A stretch of DNA of 64,000 nucleotides from Streptomyces sp. C10-9-1 (GTDB lineage: Bacteria; Actinomycetota; Actinomycetes; Streptomycetales; Streptomycetaceae): positions 62,001 through 126,000 of the forward strand of contig NZ_JANHKP010000006.1 of NCBI RefSeq assembly GCF_024497955.1, given 5' to 3'. Position numbers and translations under genes: made by a program. The notes below the pieces were generated by a model. That model was not told where the DNA came from. It did not search any database and saw only the letters and a list, made by a program, of their open reading frames with translations. Numbering within the stretch: position 1 is the stretch's first letter; every line of letters begins with the position of its first letter. Of this stretch, positions 41,601 through 52,972 are shown in pieces.

Positions 41601-43046
41601 CTAGCGCCCCGCCGGGGCGAACACCACGGCCGGCTCCGCCGGGTCGGCGCGGGTGAGCCGCACCCGCAGGCGCTCCCCCAGCGGCAGGGCGCCGTCGCCC
41701 TCGATCCGGGCGACCACCGCCGGGCGCTCCAGCTGGACGGTGCCGACGTCCGGCTCGCCCTCGCGGACGTCGACCACCACGCCGTCGAAGAGTTCGCCCA
41801 CCCGGCCGCGCAGGGCCGCCGCCTCCACCAGGTCGACGCAGGCCCGCTCGACGGCGGCGGCGCGCCGCGCGCCGCGGGCCATCTCCGCCGGCAGCCCGGC
41901 CAGTGCGGCACTCGCCCAGTCCGGGGGCTCCCGTCCGGCGGCGGCGGCGAGGCACAGCTCCCCCGCGTAGCGGTCGACGAGGCGGCGCAGCGGGGCCGTG
42001 CAGTGGGTGTACGCGGCGGCGACGGCGGCGTGGACGGAGGGCGAGGGCAGGCGGCCGCCGGTGAAGGCGCTGTACCCGGCTCCCCGCAGCAGTCCGGTGC
42101 ACTCCTGGAGGAAGGCCGCGTGGCGGGGCTCCCCCGGGTCGAGGGAGCGCACCAGCGCCGCGTAGGAGAGATGGTGGGGCCAGTCGACGCCGAGGGCCCC
42201 CGCGGTGCGGCGCAGGCGGGTGACCGCGCCGTCGGGGGCGGTGGGCAGGGTGCGCAGGATGCCGGTGCCCGAGGCCGTCATCAGGTCGGCGGCCGCCATC
42301 CCGGTCAGCAGGGAGAGCTGGGCGTTCCAGCGCTCCACGGGCAGCGGGGAGCGGTAGGAGAGCAGGAAGGCGCCGTCGTGCTCGTGGACCTCCTGCTCCG
42401 GGACGTCCAGCGAGATGCCGCCGCGCTCCGCCTCCAGGTCCTGGCGCAGGCGGCCGATCTCCGCCAGCAGCGCCACGGGCTCCTCGGCGGTGCCCCCGTC
42501 GAGGAGGCGCTGCACGCCGGCGTAGTCCAGCCGGTCCCGGCTGCGGACGAGGGCGCGGCGCACGTCGGTGGTGACGGCCCGGCCGTCGGCGTCCAGGTCG
42601 ATCCGCCACAGCAGGGCGGGCGCGGGGCGCCCGGGCAGCAGGCTGGCGGCGCCCTCGGAGAGCACCCGGGGGTGCAGGGGGACCGTGCCGTCGGGGAGGT
42701 AGAGGGTCTGGACGCGCCGGTGCGCCTCGGCGTCCAGGCGGCCGCCGGGTGCGACGAAGGCGGCGACGTCGGCGACGGCGTAGTGCACGCGGAAGCCGCC
42801 CCCGGGGCGTCGGGCCAGGTGGACGGCCTGGTCGAGGTCGGCGGAACCGGGCGGGTCGACGGTCCAGAAGGGGATGTCGGTGGCGTCGTGGCCGGGCGGT
42901 CGCGGGGTGCGGGCCGCCTGCTCCGCCTCGGCGAGCGCTTCCCGGGGGAAGTCGCCGGGGACGTCGAGAGCGGCGCGCACCTCGCGCAGCGCGGTCCTGA
43001 GCGCGGCCTCGGCCGCGCCGGTCAGGTGCAGGGGGCGGCGGGGCAT
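41601..43046 (-). CDS. RNB-domain ribonuclease (short RNase II/R-like)
   Basis: 481 aa, shorter than RNase II (about 640) because the cold-shock domains are missing or reduced. The catalytic site reads WTVDPPGSADLDQAVHL: three of the four RNase II metal aspartates are kept, and the last (DxDD) is Gln. Other RNB marks are present: FRVHYAVADVAAFV, TLYLPDGTVPLHPRVLSEGA and YTHCTAPLRRLVDRY. A short S1-like end follows. The DLDQ form recurs, from memory, in related actinobacterial proteins, so it may still be active. Confidence 0.88.
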   Translation of the reverse strand: MPRRPLHLTGAAEAALRTALREVRAALDVPGDFPREALAEAEQAARTPRPPGHDATDIPFWTVDPPGSADLDQAVHLARRPGGGFRVHYAVADVAAFVAPGGRLDAEAHRRVQTLYLPDGTVPLHPRVLSEGAASLLPGRPAPALLWRIDLDADGRAVTTDVRRALVRSRDRLDYAGVQRLLDGGTAEEPVALLAEIGRLRQDLEAERGGISLDVPEQEVHEHDGAFLLSYRSPLPVERWNAQLSLLTGMAAADLMTASGTGILRTLPTAPDGAVTRLRRTAGALGVDWPHHLSYAALVRSLDPGEPRHAAFLQECTGLLRGAGYSAFTGGRLPSPSVHAAVAAAYTHCTAPLRRLVDRYAGELCLAAAAGREPPDWASAALAGLPAEMARGARRAAAVERACVDLVEAAALRGRVGELFDGVVVDVREGEPDVGTVQLERPAVVARIEGDGALPLGERLRVRLTRADPAEPAVVFAPAGR

Positions 43047-43157
43047 GCACCGAGCGTAGGGCGGGCCGGGAGCCGCGGCACCTCGGCGGCCCGGGGCTCT
43101 TTGTAGGCTGGCGCGGGGGCCGCACCCCCTGCTCGCAAGCCGTGAAGGAGAACCACC

Positions 43158-43955
43158 GTGCTCGTGCTGCTGCCGCCGTCGGAGGGCAAGGCCCCTGCGG
43201 GACGGGGCGCCCCGCTGAAGCCGGAGTCGCTGTCGCTGCCCGGCCTCGGGGACGCCCGGGCCACCGTGCTGGAGGAACTGGTCGCCCTGTGCGCCGGGGA
43301 CGAGGCGAAGGCGCAGGAGGTGCTCGGCCTGAGTGACGGGCTGCGGGGCGAGGTCGCGAAGAACGCCGCCCTGCGGACCGCGGGCACCCGCCCGGCGGGC
43401 GAGCTGTACACCGGGGTGCTGTACGACGCGCTGGACCTGGCCTCGCTGGACGCGGAGGCGCGGCGCCGGGCGCACCGGGCGCTGCTGGTGTTCTCCGGGC
43501 TGTGGGGAGCCGTGCGGATCGGCGACCGGATTCCGCCGTACCGCTGTTCGATGGGCGTGAAGCTGCCGGGTCTGGGCGGGCTGGGGGCCTTCTGGCGGGG
43601 CCCGATGGCCGAGGTGCTCCCCGAGGCGGCGGGCGACGGTCTCGTGCTGGACCTGCGCTCCGCCGCCTACGCGTCGGCCTGGCGGCCGAAGGGGGAGGTG
43701 GCCGGGCGCACGGCGACGGTGCGGGTGCTGCACTCCCGCCTCGTGGACGGGGTGGAGAAGCGTGCGGTGGTCAGCCACTTCAACAAGGCGACGAAGGGCA
43801 GGATCGTGCGCGGCCTGCTGTCCTCGGGCGCGGCGCCGCGTTCGCCCGGGGAACTGGTCGAGGCCCTGCGCGGGCTGGGGTACGTGGTCGAGGCCCAGGC
43901 ACCCCGGGCGGGCCGGGCGTGGGCACTGGACGTGGTGGTGACCGAGATCCACTGA
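43158..43955 (+). CDS. yaaA: YaaA family peroxide-stress protein
   Basis: 265 aa. VLLPPSEGKAPAGRGAPL, GVLYDALD, SGLWGAVRIGDRIPPYRCSM, and SHFNKATKGRIVRGLL correspond to the conserved blocks of YaaA (DUF328), which in E. coli lowers free iron under peroxide stress and binds DNA. GTG at 43158 follows GAAGGAG (43144-43150). It is divergent from the RNB gene. Confidence 0.92.
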   Translation: MLVLLPPSEGKAPAGRGAPLKPESLSLPGLGDARATVLEELVALCAGDEAKAQEVLGLSDGLRGEVAKNAALRTAGTRPAGELYTGVLYDALDLASLDAEARRRAHRALLVFSGLWGAVRIGDRIPPYRCSMGVKLPGLGGLGAFWRGPMAEVLPEAAGDGLVLDLRSAAYASAWRPKGEVAGRTATVRVLHSRLVDGVEKRAVVSHFNKATKGRIVRGLLSSGAAPRSPGELVEALRGLGYVVEAQAPRAGRAWALDVVVTEIH

Positions 43956-43968
43956 CGGGAACCGTCCG

Positions 43969-43983
43969 TTGCGCACTGCGCAA
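43969..43983. promoter_or_regulatory. Palindromic operator before eda
   Basis: TTGCGCA and TGCGCAA flank a single C (43969-43983), 33 bp before the eda start; a further TTGCAC half-site follows at 43990. A dimeric repressor is likely; which one is not shown by the sequence. Confidence 0.55.
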
Positions 43984-44016
43984 CCCTCGTTGCACCCACC
44001 GCACGACGAGGGCAGG

Positions 44017-44670
44017 ATGACGCCCATGAGCCGCTCGCTGCCGGCATCCGTGCTGGACCTCGCGCCGGTGCTGCCGGTCGTCGTTCTCCGTGACGCGGCC
44101 GACGCGGTGCCCGCGGCCCGGGCGCTGGTCGCCGGCGGGCTGCGCGCGGTGGAGGTGACCCTGCGCACCCCGGCCGCGCCGGATGCCATCCGCGCCATCG
44201 CCGCGGAGGTGCCCGAGGCCGTGGTGGGCGCGGGGACGGTGGTCTCCGCGGAGGCCGTGGCCGCGGCAGGCGACGCGGGTGCGTCGTTCCTGGTGAGTCC
44301 CGGCTCCACACCGGGACTGCTGGGGGCCATGCGCGCCTCGGGGCTGCCGTTCCTGCCGGGGGCGTCGACGGCCTCGGAGGTCCTGGCCCTGCTCGAACAG
44401 GGCGTGCGGGAGGTGAAGTTCTTCCCCGCGGAGGCGGCGGGAGGCGCGCCCTATCTGGCGTCCCTCGCCGGGCCGCTGCCCGGGGTGCGCTTCTGCCCGA
44501 CGGGAGGCGTCACCGCCGCCTCCGCCCCCCGCTACCTGGCCCTGCCCAACGTCCCCTGCGTGGGGGGCTCCTGGCTGCTGCCCCCGGACGCGGTCGCCGC
44601 CGGGGACTGGGCCCGGGTGGAGGCGCTGGCCCGCCGGGCGGCGGCCCTGGGCGGGCCGGAGCGCCCGTGA
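44017..44670 (+). CDS. eda: KDPG/KHG aldolase
   Basis: 217 aa. The Schiff-base lysine lies in VREVKFFPAEAAGG, the substrate carboxylate site in VEVTLRTPAA, and GAGTVVSAE and FCPTGGVT complete the TIM-barrel pattern. It splits 2-keto-3-deoxy-6-phosphogluconate to pyruvate and glyceraldehyde-3-phosphate. GAGGG precedes the ATG at 44017; a second ATG at 44026 is also possible. KDG kinase or edd are not adjacent. Confidence 0.92.
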   Translation: MTPMSRSLPASVLDLAPVLPVVVLRDAADAVPAARALVAGGLRAVEVTLRTPAAPDAIRAIAAEVPEAVVGAGTVVSAEAVAAAGDAGASFLVSPGSTPGLLGAMRASGLPFLPGASTASEVLALLEQGVREVKFFPAEAAGGAPYLASLAGPLPGVRFCPTGGVTAASAPRYLALPNVPCVGGSWLLPPDAVAAGDWARVEALARRAAALGGPERP

Positions 44671-44698
44671 CCGGGTGCGGCCGGGCTTCCGGGGGGGT

Positions 44699-44753
44699 GC
44701 CGTCGGCGCGCGCGGGCGTTCCCCGGGAGCCCGGCAGGGCCGGGGCCGACGGC
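44699..44753. terminator. Possible bidirectional hairpin
   Basis: GCCGTCGGC (44699-44707) pairs with GCCGACGGC (44745-44753) across a large loop that can itself fold; it lies between the convergent eda and RNase H genes. Confidence 0.35.
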
Positions 44754-44756
44754 GGG

Positions 44757-46013
44757 TCAGCGCAGGTGCGAGGTGTCGTTCAGCAGCCTCAGCGAGGCGT
44801 TGCCGTCCGCGTAGTAGGCGAGCGCGGACAGCGAGGCCGCCGACAGCTCCATGCGGAACAGGGACTCGGGCGGGGCGCCGAGCGCCAGCCGGGCCAGGGT
44901 CTTGATCGGCGTGACATGGGTGACCAGCAGCACGGTGCGCCCCTGGTGGGCGGCGAGCAGCCGGTCGCGGGCCGCGGAGACCCTGCGGGCGACCGCGGCG
45001 AACGACTCGCCGCCGCCGGTCGGCGCGGCCCTGGCGGAGGCCAGCCAGGCGTCGAGGTCCTGCGGGTGGCGTTCGCGCACCTCGGCGAAGGTGAGCCCCT
45101 CCCAGGCGCCGAAGTCCGTCTCGCGCAGGCCCTCGTCCACCTCGACGCGCAGTCCCAGACGCGCGGCGACGGTCCCGGCCGTCTCGCGGCACCGCCGCAG
45201 CGGCGAGCTGACGACGGCCTGGACGGTGCCGCGGGCGGCCAGCGCGGCGGCGGCCGCCTCGGCCTGGCGGCGGCCCGCCTCGGACAGCTCGGGGTCGCCG
45301 CCGCCGCTGCCCGAGAAGCGCTTCTGAGGGGTGAGCGCCGTCTCGCCGTGGCGCAGCAGCACGAAGGTCGTGGGCGTGCCGAGGTCGGCGGAGGCGCTCC
45401 AGCCCGTGCCGGACGCGGGGGCGGCGGAGGCCGGGGAGGAGGCGGATGCGGGGGCCGCGGCCGAGGTGTCGGAGGAGGCCGCTGCGGCGGAGGCCAGCGC
45501 CGCACGGGCCCTGGCCGCTCCGGCGGCCGCGTCGCCCACCACCCGGGCGGCGCGGGTGTCCCCGGCGAGGTCGGCCGTGGAGCGGGACGGCTCCCACTGG
45601 CCGCCCCTGCGCCCGGCGTCCATCGCCTCGTTGGCGAGCCGGTCGGCGTGCTTGTTGCGCTCGCGGGGGATCCACTCGTAGGTGACCCGGGAGGCCGGGA
45701 GGACGGAGGCCGCCTCGGCCGCCAGCGGCCTCATCCCCGGGTGCTTGATCTTCCAGCGGCCGGACATCTGCTCGACGACGAGCTTGGAGTCCATGCGCAC
45801 CCGCACGGCGGCGTCGGGGTCCAGCTCCCGCGCGGCCCGCAGCCCGGCGATCAGACCCTTGTACTCGGCGACGTTGTTGGTCGCCACGCCGATGAACTCG
45901 GCCGTCTCGGCCAGGGTTTCGCCGGTGGCCGGGTCGAGGACGACCGCACCGTAGCCGGCGGGCCCCGGGTTGCCCCGCGACCCGCCGTCGGCCTCGACGA
46001 CGAACTCGCGCAC
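44757..46013 (-). CDS. Bifunctional RNase HI / histidine phosphatase (CobC-like)
   Basis: 418 aa. The N-terminal RNase HI has the D-E-D-D site at Asp9 (VEADGGSRGNPG), Glu50 (NNVAEYKGL), Asp75 (RMDSKLVVEQM) and Asp124 (KHADRLANEA). An Ala/Ser-rich linker (about 150-212) leads to a phosphatase with RHGETALT (221-228) and VTHVTPIK. It cuts RNA in RNA-DNA hybrids and removes phosphate; the Mycobacterium homologue Rv2228c combines RNase HI with alpha-ribazole phosphatase-like activity, which touches cobalamin synthesis. Its GTG shares one base with the stop of the zinc-ribbon gene (TAGTG). Confidence 0.94.
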   Translation of the reverse strand: MREFVVEADGGSRGNPGPAGYGAVVLDPATGETLAETAEFIGVATNNVAEYKGLIAGLRAARELDPDAAVRVRMDSKLVVEQMSGRWKIKHPGMRPLAAEAASVLPASRVTYEWIPRERNKHADRLANEAMDAGRRGGQWEPSRSTADLAGDTRAARVVGDAAAGAARARAALASAAAASSDTSAAAPASASSPASAAPASGTGWSASADLGTPTTFVLLRHGETALTPQKRFSGSGGGDPELSEAGRRQAEAAAAALAARGTVQAVVSSPLRRCRETAGTVAARLGLRVEVDEGLRETDFGAWEGLTFAEVRERHPQDLDAWLASARAAPTGGGESFAAVARRVSAARDRLLAAHQGRTVLLVTHVTPIKTLARLALGAPPESLFRMELSAASLSALAYYADGNASLRLLNDTSHLR

Positions 46014-46756
46014 TACAGGCCCGACTCGGAGGTGCGCACCAGGATGCGCCGGCAGTTCTCGCAGCGCAGCACCGCGTCCGGGGCGGCGGCGCGGACCTCG
46101 TTGAGCTCGGTGATGTTCAGCTCCAGGCGGCAGCCCTCGCAGCGCCGCTGGAACAGCCGGGCGGCGCCGACCCCGCCCTGCTGGACGCGCAGCTTCTCGT
46201 AGAGCTTCATCAGGTCGGCGGGCACGGAGGCCGCGACGACCTCGCGCTCCTTGGTGGCGGAGGCGGCCTGGTCGTCCAGCTCGCGCTGCGCGGCGTCGCG
46301 GCGCGCGGTCGCGTCGTCGACCTTCGCCTGGACGGAGCCGACCCGGTCGGTGAGCTCGCCGGCGCGCTCCTGCGCGGCCTCACGGCGCTCCATGACCTCC
46401 AGGACGATGTCCTCCAGGTCGCCCTGGCGCCTGGCGAGGGAGACGATCTCGCGCTGGAGGTTCTCCAGGTCCTTCGGCGAGCTGACCGCGCCGGAGTCCA
46501 GGCGCTGCTGGTCGCGCGCGGCGCGCTGGCGGACCTGGTCGACGTCCTGCTCGGCCTTGGTCTGCTCGCGGGCGGTGTCGCTCTCCTCGGTCTGCGCGGC
46601 GACGAGCAGGTCGCGCAGCTGCGCGAGGTCCTTGTTCAGCGACTCCAGCTCGGCGTGCTCGGGCAGGGAGGCCCGCTTGTGGGCGAGCTGGGCGAGCCGT
46701 ACGTCCAGGGCCTGTACGTCGAGGAGTCGGATCTGGTCGGCGGGCGCGGCGTTCAG
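46013..46756 (-). CDS. Coiled-coil zinc-ribbon protein, probable CTG start
   Basis: 247 aa. A long antiparallel coiled coil (about residues 10-195) is followed by a C4 zinc ribbon with CEGC and CENC. The family (DUF164/CT398-like) is conserved between Nif3 and RNase H genes in actinobacteria; its exact role is unsettled. No ATG, GTG or TTG lies in frame near the conserved start NAAPADQIRLLDVQALD. The CTG at 46756 overlaps the Nif3 stop (CTGA) and has GGAG 7 nt upstream, so CTG is the best start. Confidence 0.88.
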   Translation of the reverse strand: MNAAPADQIRLLDVQALDVRLAQLAHKRASLPEHAELESLNKDLAQLRDLLVAAQTEESDTAREQTKAEQDVDQVRQRAARDQQRLDSGAVSSPKDLENLQREIVSLARRQGDLEDIVLEVMERREAAQERAGELTDRVGSVQAKVDDATARRDAAQRELDDQAASATKEREVVAASVPADLMKLYEKLRVQQGGVGAARLFQRRCEGCRLELNITELNEVRAAAPDAVLRCENCRRILVRTSESGL

Positions 46757-47592
46757 TTGGGGGCTCCAGAGGAATCGTGGTGGGAGGACCAGGGGTCGGT
46801 GACCGTGTTCGAGACATGGACCCGCAGGTCCCAGCCGTGCCGGTCGGAGATCTCGTCGAGCTGGGCGGCGGCCAGCTCGCACCAGGGCCGCTCGGTGGCC
46901 CAGTGGGCGGCGTCGACCAGGCCCAGCGGGGACTGCTGGACGGCCTCGGAGGCCGGGTGGTGGCGCAGGTCGGCCGTGAGGAAGGCGTCCACGCCCGCGG
47001 CGCGCACCCGGTCGAACAGGCTGTCGCCGGAGCCGCCGCTGACCGCGACGGTGCGCACCTGCGCGTCCGGGTCGCCCGCGACGCGGACGCCCTGCGCGGT
47101 GGCGGGCAGCCGCTGCGCGGCGCGCGCGGCGAAGGCGGCGAGCGTCTCGGGGCGGTCGAGCTCGCAGACGCGGCCGAGCCCCCGCCGCCCGGCGGGGTCG
47201 CCCGGGTCCGGCACCAGGGGGCCGAGGACCCGCAGGCCCAGGGCCCCCGCGAGGGCGTCGGACACACCGGGGTCGGCGGTGTCGGCGTTGGTGTGCGCGA
47301 CGTGCAGGCCGATGTCGTTCTTGATGAGGGTGTGCACCACGCGGCCCTTGAAGTGGCCCGCGGCGACCGTGGTCGTCCCCCTCAGATAGAGGGGGTGATG
47401 GGTGACCAGCAGGTCGGCGCCCAGCCGGACGGCCTCCTCGGCCACCTCCTGCACGGGGTCGACCGCGAACAGGACGCGCGAGACCGGCGCCTCCGGGTCA
47501 CCGCAGACCGTGCCGACCGCGTCCCACTGCTCGGCCCGCTCGGGGGGCCAGAGGGCGTCGAGGGCGGTGATGACTTCTGACAGACGGGGCAC
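46753..47592 (-). CDS. Nif3-like dinuclear metal-centre protein
   Basis: 279 aa. LFAVDPVQEVAEEAVRLGADLLVTHHPLYLRG and VAHTNADTADPGVSDAL hold the His/Asp metal ligands of the NIF3/YqfO family, and SGGSGDSLFDRVRAAGVDAFLTADLRHHPA and DAAHWATERP complete them. Hexameric rings with two metal ions are known for the family; some members act as GTP cyclohydrolase-like hydrolases. TAGCCT lies 7 nt before the GTG, suggesting a leaderless start of the three-gene operon. Confidence 0.93.
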   Translation of the reverse strand: MPRLSEVITALDALWPPERAEQWDAVGTVCGDPEAPVSRVLFAVDPVQEVAEEAVRLGADLLVTHHPLYLRGTTTVAAGHFKGRVVHTLIKNDIGLHVAHTNADTADPGVSDALAGALGLRVLGPLVPDPGDPAGRRGLGRVCELDRPETLAAFAARAAQRLPATAQGVRVAGDPDAQVRTVAVSGGSGDSLFDRVRAAGVDAFLTADLRHHPASEAVQQSPLGLVDAAHWATERPWCELAAAQLDEISDRHGWDLRVHVSNTVTDPWSSHHDSSGAPN

Positions 47593-47763
47593 GCAGCACA
47601 GGCTACCTGCCCGGTCGGCCGCGCCGGGACCGCGCCCGGAAGCGGGCCGGCCGGACCGGGCCGCGGCCCCGCGCGCCGGGCGGTTCCGGCAGCACACGCC
47701 TCTCCTCCCGCTCAGGCGAATCGATTCACGGCCACCCTTATGTGTGAAGTGACGGGTCTCCCG

Positions 47764-47793
47764 TTGTCCGGCAGGAAGCGCGCTACCTAGCTT
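47764..47793 (+). promoter_or_regulatory. Predicted sigma-HrdB-type promoter
   Basis: TTGTCC (47764-47769) and TAGCTT (47788-47793) are 18 bp apart, placing a transcription start near 47800, just before the GGAGGTGA site at 47802-47809. Confidence 0.4.
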
Positions 47794-47816
47794 CGATGGC
47801 CGGAGGTGACGTTTCG

Positions 47817-49124
47817 ATGACTGCCTGTGCCACCGAGGCCGCCGCGGAAGGCGAAGCGGCGGAGGAACCGACGAGGGGCCCCGCGGCAGCGGGACCGGAC
47901 GGCGCGGCCCCCGGCGCGCTCACCCTGACCGCGGACGGCTCGTACGCCGCCCGCCTCGCCGGGACCGGCGAGGCGCACTACGTCGAGCGCTGGACGCTCG
48001 GGGGGCCGGAGCCGTACGCGGTCCCCCTGCCGCTCGACCAGCCGGAGGAGGCGCACACGGCGGTCCAGCCGCTCGCCGACGGCAGGGTGCTCGTCGTCCG
48101 GCGCGCGGCGGAACGCTCCCTGTTCTCCCTGCTCTACCCGACCGGACCGGCGACCGGCCAGGTGCACCTGGGCGCGGTGGCGGGTCCGGTCGTGCTGCTG
48201 CCGCCCTGCCCGGACGGCGTGCGCGCCTACGTGCTGACACCGGGCGCGCACGCGACGGGCGTGTGGCTGGTCGCGGGCGGAGCCCCCGGCCCGCAGCGGG
48301 TCGCCGTGGTGCCGGGGCGCTGCTCGGGGGGCGCCTGGCTCGACCGGGCGGGCAGGATGCTGGCCCTGGACCGCCGGCTCCCGGAGGGCGGCCCGGTCAA
48401 GGCGGTCTCCGTGGACCTGGCGCGCGGCGGGGAGGTGGCGCCGCTCCTGCAGATCACGGAGTCGAGCGACGACCGGCTGCTGCTGGCGGACCCGGACAGC
48501 GGACTGATCGTGGTCCGGTCCGACGCCCCCGCGCCGGGGCGGGACCGCCTCGGCTGGGGCGTGCTGGGGAGCCTGGAGCCCGTCCGCTTCCCCGAGAGCC
48601 TGCGACTGCCGGACGCGGTGGTGACCCCGTTCGCCCTCCAGCCCGGCCAGGCACTGGCCCCGGAGGACTGCGCTGTGGCCGTGCGGATCGACGGCGCGGC
48701 CGGGAGCTGGGTGGGCGCCTGGAGCCCGGCGGCCCGGCGCCTGCACCAACTCGCCCCGCCGGAAGGCTGGTTGGCGGGGACGGGTGCCTGGGGACGGGAC
48801 GGGTGCCTGCACCTCCCCTACACCACCGGCCAGGTGCCGTGCGGGGTGGCGCGTGCGAGCCGGGAAGAAAGCTTCGGGCTCGGCGGGGGCCGGGGCGGGG
48901 CCCCGGCGGCGGCGTCCACGGCGGGGCCCGGCGTACCGGCCGGAGCGGCCTGCGGCACTCCCGCCGGAACGGCCCCGGCGGAGTGCGCCCCGGGGGTTTC
49001 CCCGGGGGCCTCCAGCGGGGACGGGGCAGGCGGACCGAGCCGCACGGAGGCGGGCGCCGCGGGGGCGCGCAGGCCGGTCCCGCTCCAGCAGGCACCGCTC
49101 ACGGGGCGGGTGATGCACGGTTAG
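47817..49124 (+). CDS. Conserved streptomycete protein, beta-propeller-like
   Basis: 435 aa. The ATG at 47817 has the ideal ribosome binding site GGAGGTGA 7 nt upstream, so it is preferred to the ATG at 47796. Repeated short beta units with D-G and G-R turns (LTLTADGSYAARLAGTGEA, HTAVQPLADGRVLVV, WLDRAGRMLALDRRLPEGG) suggest a WD/propeller-type fold. The last 110 residues are Ala/Gly/Pro-rich and probably disordered. There is no signal peptide. The function is unknown. Confidence 0.75.
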   Translation: MTACATEAAAEGEAAEEPTRGPAAAGPDGAAPGALTLTADGSYAARLAGTGEAHYVERWTLGGPEPYAVPLPLDQPEEAHTAVQPLADGRVLVVRRAAERSLFSLLYPTGPATGQVHLGAVAGPVVLLPPCPDGVRAYVLTPGAHATGVWLVAGGAPGPQRVAVVPGRCSGGAWLDRAGRMLALDRRLPEGGPVKAVSVDLARGGEVAPLLQITESSDDRLLLADPDSGLIVVRSDAPAPGRDRLGWGVLGSLEPVRFPESLRLPDAVVTPFALQPGQALAPEDCAVAVRIDGAAGSWVGAWSPAARRLHQLAPPEGWLAGTGAWGRDGCLHLPYTTGQVPCGVARASREESFGLGGGRGGAPAAASTAGPGVPAGAACGTPAGTAPAECAPGVSPGASSGDGAGGPSRTEAGAAGARRPVPLQQAPLTGRVMHG

Positions 49125-49234
49125 ACTTTGCCGCCGGGCTGCTCATCCGCACCGTCCGTGCACCGACGGTGACGGCGCGCCGCCGTGTGCGGCCGGGAGC
49201 CCGTGACAGGCCGTCAGCGAACACAACGGGGTGA

Positions 49235-51856
<2,622 letters not shown>

Positions 51857-51930
51857 CGGATCCTCGGCTCCCGTGGGCGCCCGGCGGGCGGGCGTGCGGG
51901 GTGGCCGGAAGCGGTGCCTAGGATGGCCGC

Positions 51931-52857
51931 ATGAGCATGATCACTCCCGCGGGCTGGTACCCGGACGCGTCGGCCCCGGGACAGGAGCGCTGGTGGGACG
52001 GCGCCACCTGGACCGGCCACACCCGCCCGGCCGCCGCGCCTGCCCCGTCCGCACCCCCGGTGCCCCGCCACGGCCCGCCCCCGATACCGCCCGCCCCTCC
52101 CCTGGGTCCTCCCGGGACCGCACCGGACCCGGGGGCGCCCGCCCCGGGCGGGCCGCGACGACGGCGCGCCCTGCTCGCCGCGGTGGCCGCCGTCGTCCTC
52201 GCCGCCTGCGCCGCCGGGGCGCTGCTGCTCGGCGGCGGCGGGGGCGGCGGCCCGGCACCCGCGGCGAAGCCGCCCTCCGGGCCCACCGGCGCGGACACGG
52301 CCGCGGAGGGCCCGGAGAGCGGCGAGGAGGGCCCGGAGGAGCTGGCGGACCAGCTCAGCGGCATCAGCCTGCCCGTCCCGCACGGCTGGGAGGAGGCCCA
52401 CACCTCGCTGGACGGGGCGACCACGGTCTGGACCGAGGGCCCCTTCAGCTGCCCGGGGGACCCGATCTTCTGCCGCCGCGGCCGGATGTCCTCCCGGCCC
52501 CTGCCCGCCGACGGCGCGTCCGGCCCCGAGGCGATGGCGCGCCGGGACATCGCGGACGCCGCCGAGGCCATGTACGGCACCCACCCGCTCGGCCTGGAGC
52601 CCTACGGCGGGATCACCTCGCACGAGGAGGTCGCGGCCGAGGCCGTGACGGTGGCCGGGCGGGACGGGTACCTGGTGCGCTGGCGCGTGGTGACCGGCGC
52701 CGGGCCGGGCGGCCTCGTCCAGTCCGTGGCCTTCCCCTCCGAGACGGGCCCCGACTCCCTGGTGGTCGTCCGCTTCGCCCTCGACGCCGGGCCGGAGGGT
52801 CCGCCCGTGACGCTGCTGGACGAACTGCCGCGCGGCATCCGCGCCCTGGGCGGCTGA
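51931..52857 (+). CDS. DUF2510 single-pass membrane protein
   Basis: 308 aa. DUF2510 at residues 4-30 ([18 protein letters not shown]), a Pro-rich linker to about 75, one membrane helix (about 80-105), then an outer domain with [20 protein letters not shown]. The outer domain resembles extracytoplasmic modules of actinobacterial proteins of unknown function. TAGGAT lies 6 nt before the ATG, suggesting a leaderless message. Confidence 0.85.
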   Translation: MSMITPAGWYPDASAPGQERWWDGATWTGHTRPAAAPAPSAPPVPRHGPPPIPPAPPLGPPGTAPDPGAPAPGGPRRRRALLAAVAAVVLAACAAGALLLGGGGGGGPAPAAKPPSGPTGADTAAEGPESGEEGPEELADQLSGISLPVPHGWEEAHTSLDGATTVWTEGPFSCPGDPIFCRRGRMSSRPLPADGASGPEAMARRDIADAAEAMYGTHPLGLEPYGGITSHEEVAAEAVTVAGRDGYLVRWRVVTGAGPGGLVQSVAFPSETGPDSLVVVRFALDAGPEGPPVTLLDELPRGIRALGG

Positions 52858-52972
52858 CCGCACCCCGGGGCGGGCGGGCCGGAGCGGACCCGGGCACGGC
52901 CGCCCGGCCGGCGGGGTGGCGGCCCCGGCGGGGTGGCGCGGCGGCGGCAGGCACTCCCGTTAGCATCGCGGC

